Source: CAVAWX01 sp963592385 (lineage in GTDB: Bacteria > Actinomycetota > Coriobacteriia > Coriobacteriales > QAMH01). From it: a stretch of DNA of 8,494 bases. Of this stretch, positions 1-8,400 are shown piece by piece. Location of the stretch: NCBI GenBank assembly GCA_963592385.1, contig CAVAWX010000073.1, positions 1 through 8,494 of the forward strand. Direction: 5' to 3'. A program made the position numbers and the translations under genes. Within the stretch, counting starts at the first letter, position 1; each line of letters opens with the position of its first letter. Below the pieces are notes generated by a model. The model saw only the letters and a list, made by a program, of their open reading frames with translations. It made no database searches and was not told the origin of the DNA.

Positions 1-509
<509 letters not shown>

Positions 510-513
510 AAGC

Positions 514-529
514 GACTGCCGAAGCAGTC
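514..529 (-). other. UUCG-tetraloop hairpin next to 16S 5' end
   Basis: On the minus strand GACTGC-TTCG-GCAGTC forms a perfect six-pair stem closed by the very stable C(UUCG)G tetraloop. It ends about 4 nt before the predicted mature 5' end of 16S. It is transcribed in the rRNA precursor and removed in maturation. A role as folding nucleus or nuclease landmark is inference. Confidence 0.8.
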
Positions 530-551
530 AAATTCAATGTGAGATGATGTC

Positions 552-608
552 CCGGATGTTTTCCCCGCTCTCACGGGGAAGGTCCGGATGCGGTTCGTAA
601 ATGAACCG
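552..608 (-). other. Two adjacent leader stem-loops
   Basis: The first stem-loop (552-587) has an inner seven-pair stem, TTCCCCG with CGGGGAA around a six-base loop (561-580). An outer CCGGA/TCCGG stem (552-556 with 583-587) encloses it. The second (591-608) pairs CGGTTC with GAACCG around a six-base loop. Neither is followed by a T-run in the transcribed direction, so neither looks like a terminator. Confidence 0.7.
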
Positions 609-631
609 TCTTGCTTGAAAAAGTTTAGGAA

Positions 632-652
632 TCCTTTTCATCGTGAAAAGGA
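632..652 (-). other. Nine-pair leader stem-loop
   Basis: TCCTTTTCA and TGAAAAGGA are perfect complements around a three-base loop. They form a strong A/T-containing hairpin in the rRNA leader. On the minus strand it is followed by TTCCTAAAC and not by a poly-U tract, so an intrinsic terminator is unlikely. A processing or antitermination-complex role is possible but not shown. Confidence 0.7.
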
Positions 653-660
653 CGGGATCC

Positions 661-680
661 TCATGTTCTTCAAAGAACGT
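661..680 (-). promoter_or_regulatory. boxA-like antitermination motif in rRNA leader
   Basis: The minus strand reads CGTTCTTTGAAGAAC (679-665), close to the boxA motif of Gram-positive rRNA leaders (TGTTCTTTGAAAACT type). NusB/NusE bind boxA to make RNA polymerase resistant to Rho during rRNA synthesis. The core TTCTTTGAA is at 677-669. It also forms a short GTTCTT/AAGAAC inverted repeat, which could compete with single-stranded boxA recognition. A second, weaker relative (AGAACCTTGAAAAT) lies upstream at about 728-715. The assignment is by motif resemblance and position only. Confidence 0.6.
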
Positions 681-730
681 TTGGCTTGTAAAACTTGTTC
701 GTCACAGTATCCGATTTTCAAGGTTCTCAG

Positions 731-748
731 CAGGTCTTTCGGCCTGCC
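731..748 (-). other. Promoter-proximal leader hairpin
   Basis: GCAGG and CCTGC flank an eight-base loop (CCGAAAGA on the minus strand). The hairpin lies about 40 nt into the predicted rRNA transcript, just before the upstream boxA-like motif. It is short, and its function is unknown. Confidence 0.5.
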
Positions 749-793
749 TTCGCGTCGTTTCGGACTTCGTTCCTGCCCGCGGCGCGAGAAGGT

Positions 794-822
794 ATATTAC
801 GCATGGTGTTGGGGGGTGTCAA
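794..822 (-). promoter_or_regulatory. Ribosomal RNA operon promoter (sigma-70 type)
   Basis: On the minus strand a perfect -35 box TTGACA (822-817) is followed by exactly 17 nt and a -10 box TAATAT (799-794). Transcription should start near 787, about 278 nt upstream of 16S. The fit to the housekeeping consensus is the best in the window. It is preceded by an A/T-rich tract resembling an UP element (823-849). The -10 is followed by the GC-rich stretch CTTCTCGCGCCGCGG. A GC-rich discriminator is usual for growth-rate-controlled rRNA promoters, but that control is inferred here. Confidence 0.88.
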
Positions 823-849
823 GAACTTTTTCGAGAAATTTCAAAAATT
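823..849 (-). promoter_or_regulatory. UP-element-like A/T tract upstream of rRNA promoter
   Basis: Immediately upstream of the -35 box the minus strand has runs AAAAATTTTT and GAAATTT, then GAAAAAG, in an otherwise GC-rich genome. Position and composition match UP elements bound by the C-terminal domains of RNA polymerase alpha subunits. The tract includes the last codons and stop (841-843) of the transglutaminase-like gene, whose C-terminal residues Lys-Asn-Phe are encoded by it. Confidence 0.55.
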
Positions 850-2208
850 TTTAGCGTGGTAGGTGGCAAGTATGTTCGTATTGCCCATCCCACCTGCGAA
901 AATAGGGTGAATTTCGAAGTAGTAGTCCTGGCGGGAATTCATGTCCGCGAGCTCGAGTTGCGTGACCTGGGACTCGATCTGGACTATGTCGTGCTGCATG
1001 AAGCGCAGGCCGCCCGTCTGCGAGGTCAGGACCACGCGGTAGGCCACGGCGCCGTCCACCGGCTCCCACGACAAGGTGCCCGTGCCGCCGCCCGCCTCGC
1101 CCGCCTCGATGCCGCATTCGCGCCACGTGACGGTGTCGAAGCCGGGCACGGTCACGACAGCCTGCGCCTCGGCAGAGCCGTCGCAGGTGCGCGCCTTCAC
1201 TGTGGTCTGCCCCGGCTTCTTGCACACGATGCGCCCGTCCGGCTGCACGTCGGCCACGGAGCGGTCGCTGCTCGTCCACACCATGGGCAGGGTGCCGGTC
1301 GAGCCGTCCGCAAACGACACGGAGAGCTTCTCGCCGCCCACGGGCGCCGTGTGATCGCCGCCGTCGATGGAGATGCCCGCGATCGTCGGCGAGGTCTCCA
1401 CGTCGTCGAGGGGGAGCAGCTCGCTGCTGCCGCGCACGCGTATGCCCACCTTGCTCTTCGCGTCGTCTGCGACGGGCGCGACGGGCGCATCCTGCGACGC
1501 GCTGCCCCGCTTCACGAGCGTGCCCTGGTCCCGCGAGACATAGGCCCAGCCCCCGTCGTAGGGCACGACCGTGTCGTGGGCGCGCACATCGTTGCTGTTC
1601 CACCAGCAGGAGTCGAAGCGCGTGGACGTGCAGGCCTGCACCTCGCGCTCGCCGGACGGCCCGTACCACAGGCGCGGCGTGTGCGTGGCGAGGAAGACCT
1701 CGTCGCTTTTCAGGAAGTACTGCCGGTTCACGCGGTAGCCGTCGGCCTTGTAGTCGTCGAAGGTGGGGTCGACCCAGTACCACTGCCCGTCGAGCTGCAC
1801 CGCGTTCCAGGCGTGGTAGACGGCCGGCGTGTCGCCTTCCACGTAGGCGCAAGGGATGCCCAGCTCGTCCATCGCGAAGCGGAAGGCCAGCGCGTAGGCC
1901 TCGCACAGGCCGGTGCCCGACTCCATGATCTCGTCCACGCCGCGGTAGGTGTAGGTGTAGTCGTACTCGTAGTTCAGGCAGAAGTAGGTGTAGACGGCCA
2001 GCACCTGGTCGAGCGGGTCGGAGGGCGCGTCGGCGGCGAAGCGCTTGATGTTCTCCATCTCGGTCTGGACGCCCGCGGGCACGTCGATGACCTGCGCATA
2101 CGGCGTGGCCTCGGCGTCGGGGGAGATGGGGGCGGGCGCCAGGGTGAACAGGGTGAACGCGACGGAGAACACGAGAAAGCCCGCCAGTATGCGTATCGCA
2201 GCTCTCAT
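841..2208 (-). CDS. Secreted transglutaminase-like protein with Ig-like and FN3-like domains
   Basis: This 455-residue protein has an N-terminal hydrophobic signal segment (about residues 7-25) with basic residues before it and a proline/acidic stretch after, so it is exported or anchored outside the membrane. Residues about 60-155 form a transglutaminase-like (papain-fold) domain. Cys102 lies in GTGLCEAYA, His132 in YHAWN and Asp147 in WVDPTFDD, giving an intact Cys-His-Asp triad. Residues about 276-354 look like a bacterial Ig-like Big2 domain (VWTSSD, VADVQPDGRIV, GQTTVKA). Residues about 375-450 resemble a fibronectin-III fold (LSWEPVDGAVAYRV). Such domains act as cysteine proteases, peptidases or crosslinkers at the cell surface; the substrate here is unknown. 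The ATG is supported by GAGG five bases upstream. The gene has its own possible -10 box (2247-2252). It ends 18 nt before the rRNA -35 box, with no terminator between. Confidence 0.88.
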   Translation of the reverse strand: MRAAIRILAGFLVFSVAFTLFTLAPAPISPDAEATPYAQVIDVPAGVQTEMENIKRFAADAPSDPLDQVLAVYTYFCLNYEYDYTYTYRGVDEIMESGTGLCEAYALAFRFAMDELGIPCAYVEGDTPAVYHAWNAVQLDGQWYWVDPTFDDYKADGYRVNRQYFLKSDEVFLATHTPRLWYGPSGEREVQACTSTRFDSCWWNSNDVRAHDTVVPYDGGWAYVSRDQGTLVKRGSASQDAPVAPVADDAKSKVGIRVRGSSELLPLDDVETSPTIAGISIDGGDHTAPVGGEKLSVSFADGSTGTLPMVWTSSDRSVADVQPDGRIVCKKPGQTTVKARTCDGSAEAQAVVTVPGFDTVTWRECGIEAGEAGGGTGTLSWEPVDGAVAYRVVLTSQTGGLRFMQHDIVQIESQVTQLELADMNSRQDYYFEIHPIFAGGMGNTNILATYHAKNF

Positions 2209-2246
2209 GCCCGCCTCTTTCGCGCGTCCCCCTTCGATGTGCGCCG

Positions 2247-2252
2247 ATTATA
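2247..2252 (-). promoter_or_regulatory. Possible -10 box for the transglutaminase-like gene
   Basis: The minus strand has a perfect TATAAT about 38 nt upstream of the ATG at 2208, in a short A/T-rich island. No good -35 hexamer exists at 16-18 nt spacing; CACGTT, the closest candidate at 17 nt, lies in the loop of the hairpin at 2261-2284. The promoter would be weak or need an activator, or the gene may be read through from rpoD and the tRNA. Confidence 0.45.
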
Positions 2253-2260
2253 TAGTGAAG

Positions 2261-2284
2261 GCCGACGGGAACGTGCCCGCCGGC
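2261..2284 (-). terminator. GC-rich hairpin after tRNA, possible weak terminator
   Basis: GCCGGCGGG pairs with CCCGTCGGC (nine pairs, one G-T) around the loop CACGTT, 12 nt past the tRNA CCA end. It could end the rpoD-tRNA transcript or mark the 3' trailer for processing. The following bases (CTTCACTATATAAT) are A/T-rich but not a T-run, so efficiency as an intrinsic terminator is doubtful. It overlaps the place where a -35 for the next gene would be. Confidence 0.4.
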
Positions 2285-2296
2285 CTGCTGCATCGT

Positions 2297-2372
2297 TGGT
2301 GGCCCCACCAGGATTTGAACCCGGAACCTGTCGATTATGAGTCGATCGCGCTAACCATTGCGCCATGGGGCC
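2297..2372 (-). tRNA. tRNA-Ile2 (anticodon CAT, lysidine-modified type)
   Basis: The 76 nt fold into a complete cloverleaf. The acceptor GGCCCCA pairs with TGGGGCC, and the D stem is GCGC/GCGC. The anticodon loop is CTCATAA (anticodon CAT), the T loop is TTCAAAT, and the discriminator A is followed by an encoded CCA. CAT could mean Met. However, the GGCCCC acceptor and overall text match tRNA-Ile2 (E. coli ileX type), and C4-G69 and C5-G68 are known recognition pairs for TilS, which turns C34 into lysidine so that the tRNA reads AUA. The initiator tRNA is excluded because its first pair is mismatched and it has three G-C pairs in the anticodon stem. An A-C mismatch closes the top of the anticodon stem (27-43). 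It lies 67 nt behind rpoD in the same direction with no clear promoter, so processing from the rpoD message is likely. Confidence 0.9.
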
Positions 2373-2394
2373 GTGCCGCGCGCGCCGCCCGCGC

Positions 2395-2409
2395 GCCCGA
2401 GATGCGGGC
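2395..2409 (-). other. Small stem-loop between rpoD and the tRNA
   Basis: GCCCG and CGGGC flank the loop CATCT in the 67-nt gap. No T-run follows; the sequence continues as GC repeats into the tRNA. I do not regard it as a functional terminator. The gap also holds a TATACT at 2436-2431, just past the rpoD stop, without a matching -35. Confidence 0.3.
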
Positions 2410-2439
2410 AGGGGGCGTATCGCGCGGGATAGTATACCC

Positions 2440-4297
<1,858 letters not shown>

Positions 4298-4317
<20 letters not shown>

Positions 4318-6202
4318 CTTCAGCCTCCCTGTCCTCGTGCGCCACCGCAGCCGGTGCGCCCGTGGCGCGTCGCAGCTCCGCAAGCTCGCGTTGCAGCCGC
4401 GCCGTTTCCTCGAACAACTCGTCCGCCGCCTGCGCATCGGGCGTGCCGCCCCCGCGCAGGCGGGCCTTGCCGGCGGCTATGCGCCGCTCAAGGTCGCGCT
4501 CCCGCAGCGAGCGCACCAGCACGCCCGCCCGGTATGCCATGTCCTGCTCGCCGTCTGCCTGCGACATGGCCGACGAAAGCAGGCGGGCCGCGGCGTCGCT
4601 TGCGCCCTGGGCCGCAGCGAAGCACTCGGCGCTCGTGGCCGTGTGCGGCAGCTCCAGCAGGGCGGCGGCGATGCGCGCGGCGTCCGGACTCGTCCACTGC
4701 ACAAGCGCCATGTCCTCGCCGATGGCGTCCAACACGCGCGCGTTGCACACGACGAGCCCCAAAAGCTCGTGCTCCTTGTGCATCGACTGTCTATCTGCCT
4801 TGATGATGCGTTCTTCGACCGAGTCGCGCGGCCGAGCCTGGTCTTGAGGCGGGGCATCGTCTGCTTGGTGGCGGGCGGCCACAGGAGCCCTCATCGCGTT
4901 CAAAGCCTGGAACACATCAGTATAGTCGAGGCCCAGGGTGTCGGCTATGAGGTTGACGTAATCCGTTGCCGTAACGCTACCCTTCAGCGGATAGAGCACC
5001 TCGAGCGCGGAGTTCATCGCGGCCACCTTCTGCTCGGGCACACGCACGTCGAAGGCGGCCAGGCGCCGTTTGATGGAAAACTCCAGCAGGGGCACCGCCG
5101 CGTCGAGCAGCTTCACCAGCGCGTCGGCCCCGTGCGCGGCCAGAAACTCGGCCGGGTCGAGGGCATCGGGCAGCACGACCACCTTCAGCTCGATGGGGTT
5201 GCGCCCGCTTTCCACCGCGGAGTTCCAGTCGATGAACGACGTGGCACGGTCGGCGGCCTTCTGGCCTGCGGCGTCGCCGTCGAAGAGGTAGACGATGGTC
5301 GAGGTGAAGCGGCTGAGCATCTTCACGTGCTTGGCGGTGAGCGCGGTGCCGAGCGTGGCGACCGCGTAGTTCACCCCGGCCTCGTGCAGCGCGATGGCGT
5401 CCGTGTAGCCCTCGACGACGAGCGCGCGGCGTGCGGCGACGATGTGGGGCTTGGCGCGGTCGATGGCGAAGAGGTTGTCCGACTTGTGGAAAATCGGCGT
5501 CTCGGAGCTGTTCAGGTACTTGGGCGTGCCCTCGCCGATGACGCGCCCGCCGAACGCGATCACGCGTCCGCGCAGGTCGCGCACGGGAAACATGACGCGC
5601 TCGAAGAAGCGGTCCTGGGGGCGGCCCGGCGTGCGCTCGACGACGAGGTTGGCGTCGATCATCTCGCGCGTGGTGAAGCCCTTGGCCTTCAGGTGGGCGA
5701 CGAGCTGGGCGCGCCCCGGCGCGTATCCGAGCGTCCAGTCCTTGGACGGCTGCGAGCCGAAGCCGCGTTCGTGCAGGTAGGCGCGGGCATGGGCGGCGCC
5801 GTCGGCCTTCGAACGCATGAGCTGCATGTGGAAGAACTCGGCGGCCGCCTCGCAGGCCTGCATCAGGCGCTCCTTGGCGTCGCGCGACGGCCCGCGCGTG
5901 CCGCCGGCCTCGACGATCTCGATGTGCGCGCGTTCGGCCAGCTCGCGCACCGCGTCGGGGAAGTCGAGGCCTTCCGCCTCCTTCACCCAGCCGAAGACAT
6001 CGCCGCCCTTGCCGCAGCCGAAGCAATGCCACAGCTGCATGGACGGGTCGATTTTCAGAGAGGGGTTGCGGTCGTCGTGGAAGGGGCACACGGCCCAGAA
6101 GTCGCGGCCGCGCTGCTGCAAGGTGACATAGCCGCTGGCGATCTCGACCAGGTCGGACGCCTCGCGCACGCGCTGTATGTCCTCATCGCTGATAAGGGGC
6201 AT
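4298..6202 (-). CDS. dnaG: DNA primase
   Basis: This 634-residue enzyme makes the RNA primers for chromosomal replication. The N-terminal zinc-binding domain has Cys39, His42, Cys60 and Cys63 (CPFHDDRNPS and CFGCG). The polymerase core follows, with ERVMFPV, GRVIAFGGR and KYLNSSET at about 201-234. The TOPRIM metal site has VEGYTD (263-268) and FDGD (307-310). Residues about 460-610 form the helical C-terminal domain that contacts the replicative helicase. Length and motifs are normal for bacterial DnaG. The ATG at 6202 is preferred because GAAGG lies five bases before it. An in-frame GTG at 6208 would add two residues but overlaps that ribosome-binding site. The start overlaps ribF by 20 nt and the end overlaps rpoD by 20 nt, so translation is probably coupled. 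The last 15-20 residues are weakly conserved and contain the rpoD ribosome-binding site. Confidence 0.98.
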
Positions 6203-7340
6203 GTCCACCTTCGCCCAACATGGCGCGCACCGAGGAGATGTCGCCTTTCACCGTCGCGACCAGCTCGTCTGTGTCGGTGAAGACGCGCTGCGCCCTCAGG
6301 CGGCGCACGAATTCGACACGCACCGTTTTACCATATATATCCCCCGCAAAACCGAGAAGATGGGCCTCGAGGGGCGAATGCGCCTCCGAAAAGCTCGCGG
6401 CGACGCCGAGGTTGACCGCGCTGGGGTAGCGCGCGCCGTCCACGTGCGCCCAGGCGGCGTAGACCCCCTCGGCGGGCAGCATGGTCTCGTTGGCGGTCAG
6501 GTCGAGATTGGCCGTCGCGAAACCCATGCCGGCGCCCTCTCCCCGGCCGTGGGCGACCGTGCCCGAGACGGCGTGCGGGCGGCCGGCGCAGAGCTTGGCT
6601 GCCTGGGCGACCTCGCCTTCCCGCAGGAGGGCGCGTATGCGCGTCGAGGTGACGGGGGCGCCGTCTTGTTGCACGAGCGCGTGCGCGGTGGCGCAGAAGC
6701 GGCGGGGGGTGGTGAAAGGGGTGGCGGCGCTGGGGGCGGCGTCGTCGGGAGTGGTGAAAACGGCTGCAGCATCGGGGGCGCTGTCGCGGGCAGCGGCCCA
6801 GGCGCGCACGTCGGCCAGGGTGCCCGCGGCTTTTGCCCCGAAGCGAAACCCCTCCCCCACGTGCAGCTCGAGCGGCTCGCAGACGCGCGCGAGGGCATCG
6901 AGGAAGGCGGCCGGCGCCAGCGCGAGCACATCGGGCGAGACGGGCAGCACGAGCACGCGCGCCTCGGGCGCATCGGCGACGAGGGCGGCAAGCGCGTCCA
7001 GGCGCTCCGCGTTGGAAAGGAGCTTGGCAAAGCCGGCCTCGTCGCGGCAAAACAGCTCGTCGGGGTCGCGCTCGAAGGTGACGACGACGGGGCGGGCGCC
7101 GCGTTGCGCAGCACGTTCGCAGGCTGCGGCGATGAGGGCGCGGTGCCCAAGGTGCACGCCGTCGAAGACGCCGATGCTCAGCACGGCAGGGCCAAGGTTC
7201 GGGCACGCGGCGTTCTCGTCTGCAGGGTTGAAGGAAATGAGGGCGCCGCGCGCGCTCGCGTGCACGGGCACGTTCGAGAGCGTGTTCGGCGATGCGTCCA
7301 AGGCTGCGCTCGCGGGCGCGTGCGAGGTTTCAGGCAACAC
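6183..7340 (-). CDS. ribF: Bifunctional riboflavin kinase / FAD synthetase
   Basis: This enzyme phosphorylates riboflavin to FMN and adenylates FMN to FAD. With the chosen start it has 385 residues, against about 310 for typical RibF. The N-terminal adenylyltransferase domain has GVFDGVHLGH (57-66) with the nucleotide-binding HLGH, VGEGFRFG (161-168) and TSTRIR (231-236). The C-terminal kinase domain has GRPHAVSG, GRGEGAGMGFATAN, PAEGVY (289-294), NLG and Glu325, the likely catalytic residue. The usual PTAN motif reads ATAN (275-278). Two things explain the length: about 45 extra N-terminal residues and a low-complexity Ala/Thr/Pro/Asp insert (186-213). The start is uncertain. GTG at 7340 follows a G-rich run and overlaps truB by 11 nt. 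TTG at 7337 and a GTG at residue 24 or 26 are alternatives. Confidence 0.93.
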   Translation of the reverse strand: MLPETSHAPASAALDASPNTLSNVPVHASARGALISFNPADENAACPNLGPAVLSIGVFDGVHLGHRALIAAACERAAQRGARPVVVTFERDPDELFCRDEAGFAKLLSNAERLDALAALVADAPEARVLVLPVSPDVLALAPAAFLDALARVCEPLELHVGEGFRFGAKAAGTLADVRAWAAARDSAPDAAAVFTTPDDAAPSAATPFTTPRRFCATAHALVQQDGAPVTSTRIRALLREGEVAQAAKLCAGRPHAVSGTVAHGRGEGAGMGFATANLDLTANETMLPAEGVYAAWAHVDGARYPSAVNLGVAASFSEAHSPLEAHLLGFAGDIYGKTVRVEFVRRLRAQRVFTDTDELVATVKGDISSVRAMLGEGGHAPYQR

Positions 7341-8400
7341 CTGCCACCCCCCCGGGCACCACCGTCGCGGGACGCAGGGACATGCCGTCGCGCTCGTAGA
7401 CGGCCAGCAGGCGGCCGTCTGCCACGCAGGAGACGAAGGAGGGCTGGGCGGCATCGGCAGCGCCCGTCGCAGATGCATCGGCGTCGGCACCGTCGGCATC
7501 CGCCGCGCCCGCGCCCGAAGTCGCGTCGCAGCCTTCACATTCACCAAGCCCCGCGGGCGCGACGATCGGGGCGCCGTTGGAGACGGCGGCGCGCGCGGCA
7601 CAGTCCAGCTCGAGCACGGGAAAGCCCAGCACCGCAGCCGGATTCACCCAGGGCAGCTCCCCACCGCCCGCGACATGCTCTTCCAGCGCGTCGAGCGTGC
7701 ACGCGCCCTCCACGCCGAAGCCGGCGACGGCCGTGCGCCGCAGGGCGCCGAGATGCGCCCCGCAGCCAAGGCGCGCGCCCAGATCGCGGGCGATCGCGCG
7801 TATATAGGTGCCCTTGCTCACACGAAACGCGACGTCCCACCAGGGCATCCGGGCGACGATCTGCCCGCCTGCGCCGTCGGACAGCGCGCATTCATCCACG
7901 CCGACGCCGGCAAGCGACGCCTCGTGGATGCACACCGGGCGCGGCTCCAGCTCGATGGCCTTGCCCTCGCGCGCGGCCTTGTAGGCGGTCACGCCGCCTT
8001 TCTTGATGGCGGAGTAGGCGGGCGGCATCTGGAGCGTCGGGCCTTCCAGCGCCGCGAGCGTCGCGCGCGCCGCGTCCTCGTCGGTCAGGCCCGCCACGTC
8101 GAGCGAGCCGCACACCTCGCCGAGCGCGCGGCCTTGCGCGTCGTCGGTGTCGGTGGCCACGCCGAAGACGATGCGGGCGCGATAGCTTTTCTCGGCGCCG
8201 CTCAGATAGCACGACAGCCGCGTGGCCGGACCCACGCCCACGAAGAGCAGGCCCGTCGCCATGGGGTCGAGGGTGCCGGCATGCCCCACGCGGCGCTCGC
8301 CGGAAAGCCGGCGCACGCGGTTCACCACGTCGTGCGAGGTCATGTCCTGCGCTTTGTCGATGGCGAGGACCCCGGCAAGGCCGCTTGCCCCGCGCTTCAT
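7330..8400 (-). CDS. truB: tRNA pseudouridine-55 synthase
   Basis: This 356-residue TruB converts uridine 55 in the T loop of tRNAs to pseudouridine. The catalytic Asp45 lies in GHAGTLDPMATG (39-50). The conserved KSYRA (71-75) and the RNA-contacting VSKGTYIRAIARDLG (194-208) are intact. The C-terminal part (about 255-350) would be the PUA-like RNA-binding region. It is split by a low-complexity Gly/Ala/Asp stretch (about 288-320) that looks like a lineage-specific linker. The ATG at 8400 overlaps the stop of the upstream gene as ATGA. The nearest Shine-Dalgarno-like sequence (GAAGGG) is rather far at about 11 nt, so coupling to the upstream gene probably supports initiation. The nearby tRNA-Ile2 gene is a plausible substrate, as most tRNAs are. 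Confidence 0.97.
   Translation of the reverse strand: MKRGASGLAGVLAIDKAQDMTSHDVVNRVRRLSGERRVGHAGTLDPMATGLLFVGVGPATRLSCYLSGAEKSYRARIVFGVATDTDDAQGRALGEVCGSLDVAGLTDEDAARATLAALEGPTLQMPPAYSAIKKGGVTAYKAAREGKAIELEPRPVCIHEASLAGVGVDECALSDGAGGQIVARMPWWDVAFRVSKGTYIRAIARDLGARLGCGAHLGALRRTAVAGFGVEGACTLDALEEHVAGGGELPWVNPAAVLGFPVLELDCAARAAVSNGAPIVAPAGLGECEGCDATSGAGAADADGADADASATGAADAAQPSFVSCVADGRLLAVYERDGMSLRPATVVPGGVAGVA
7441..7539 (-). other. truB: Low-complexity segment inside truB
   Basis: Codons for residues about 288-320 encode mostly Ala, Asp, Gly and Ser, with repeated A-D-A and G-A motifs. This separates two conserved parts of the C-terminal domain. The reading frame is kept. It probably forms a flexible surface loop. 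Confidence 0.6.

Larger units (their letters stand above)
510..787 (-). other. 16S rRNA leader (5' external transcribed spacer)
   Basis: This stretch of about 278 nt lies between the predicted rRNA transcription start (about 787) and the mature 16S 5' end. It contains no plausible gene. It is less GC-rich than the flanking genes and is packed with short inverted repeats (514-529, 552-587, 591-608, 632-652, 665-678, 731-748) and two boxA-like motifs. Such leaders carry the antitermination site and the 5' half of the processing stem that RNase III cuts after pairing with sequence downstream of 16S. The downstream half is outside the window, so the processing stem itself cannot be drawn. The exact start is inferred from promoter spacing. 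Confidence 0.8.

Noticed and set aside
643..2340. Plus-strand open frame of 565 codons across the rRNA leader, the transglutaminase-like gene and part of the tRNA
   Set aside because: It runs through the rRNA promoter, leader and a tRNA, and its His/Arg/Val-rich product is typical of an antisense shadow.
4318..4437. Extended sigma factor start 40 codons upstream of the GTG at 4317
   Set aside because: The added Arg-rich residues are a frame-shifted reading of the dnaG end. AGGGAGG is ideally placed for GTG 4317.
4919..4947. TATACT inside dnaG as an internal promoter for rpoD
   Set aside because: No acceptable -35 hexamer lies 16-18 nt upstream, and the bases are ordinary codons of a conserved region (Asp-Tyr-Thr-Asp).
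7341..7601. Extended RibF N-terminus inside truB
   Set aside because: The Arg/Pro-rich sequence is an out-of-frame reading of truB and is not seen in the RibF family.
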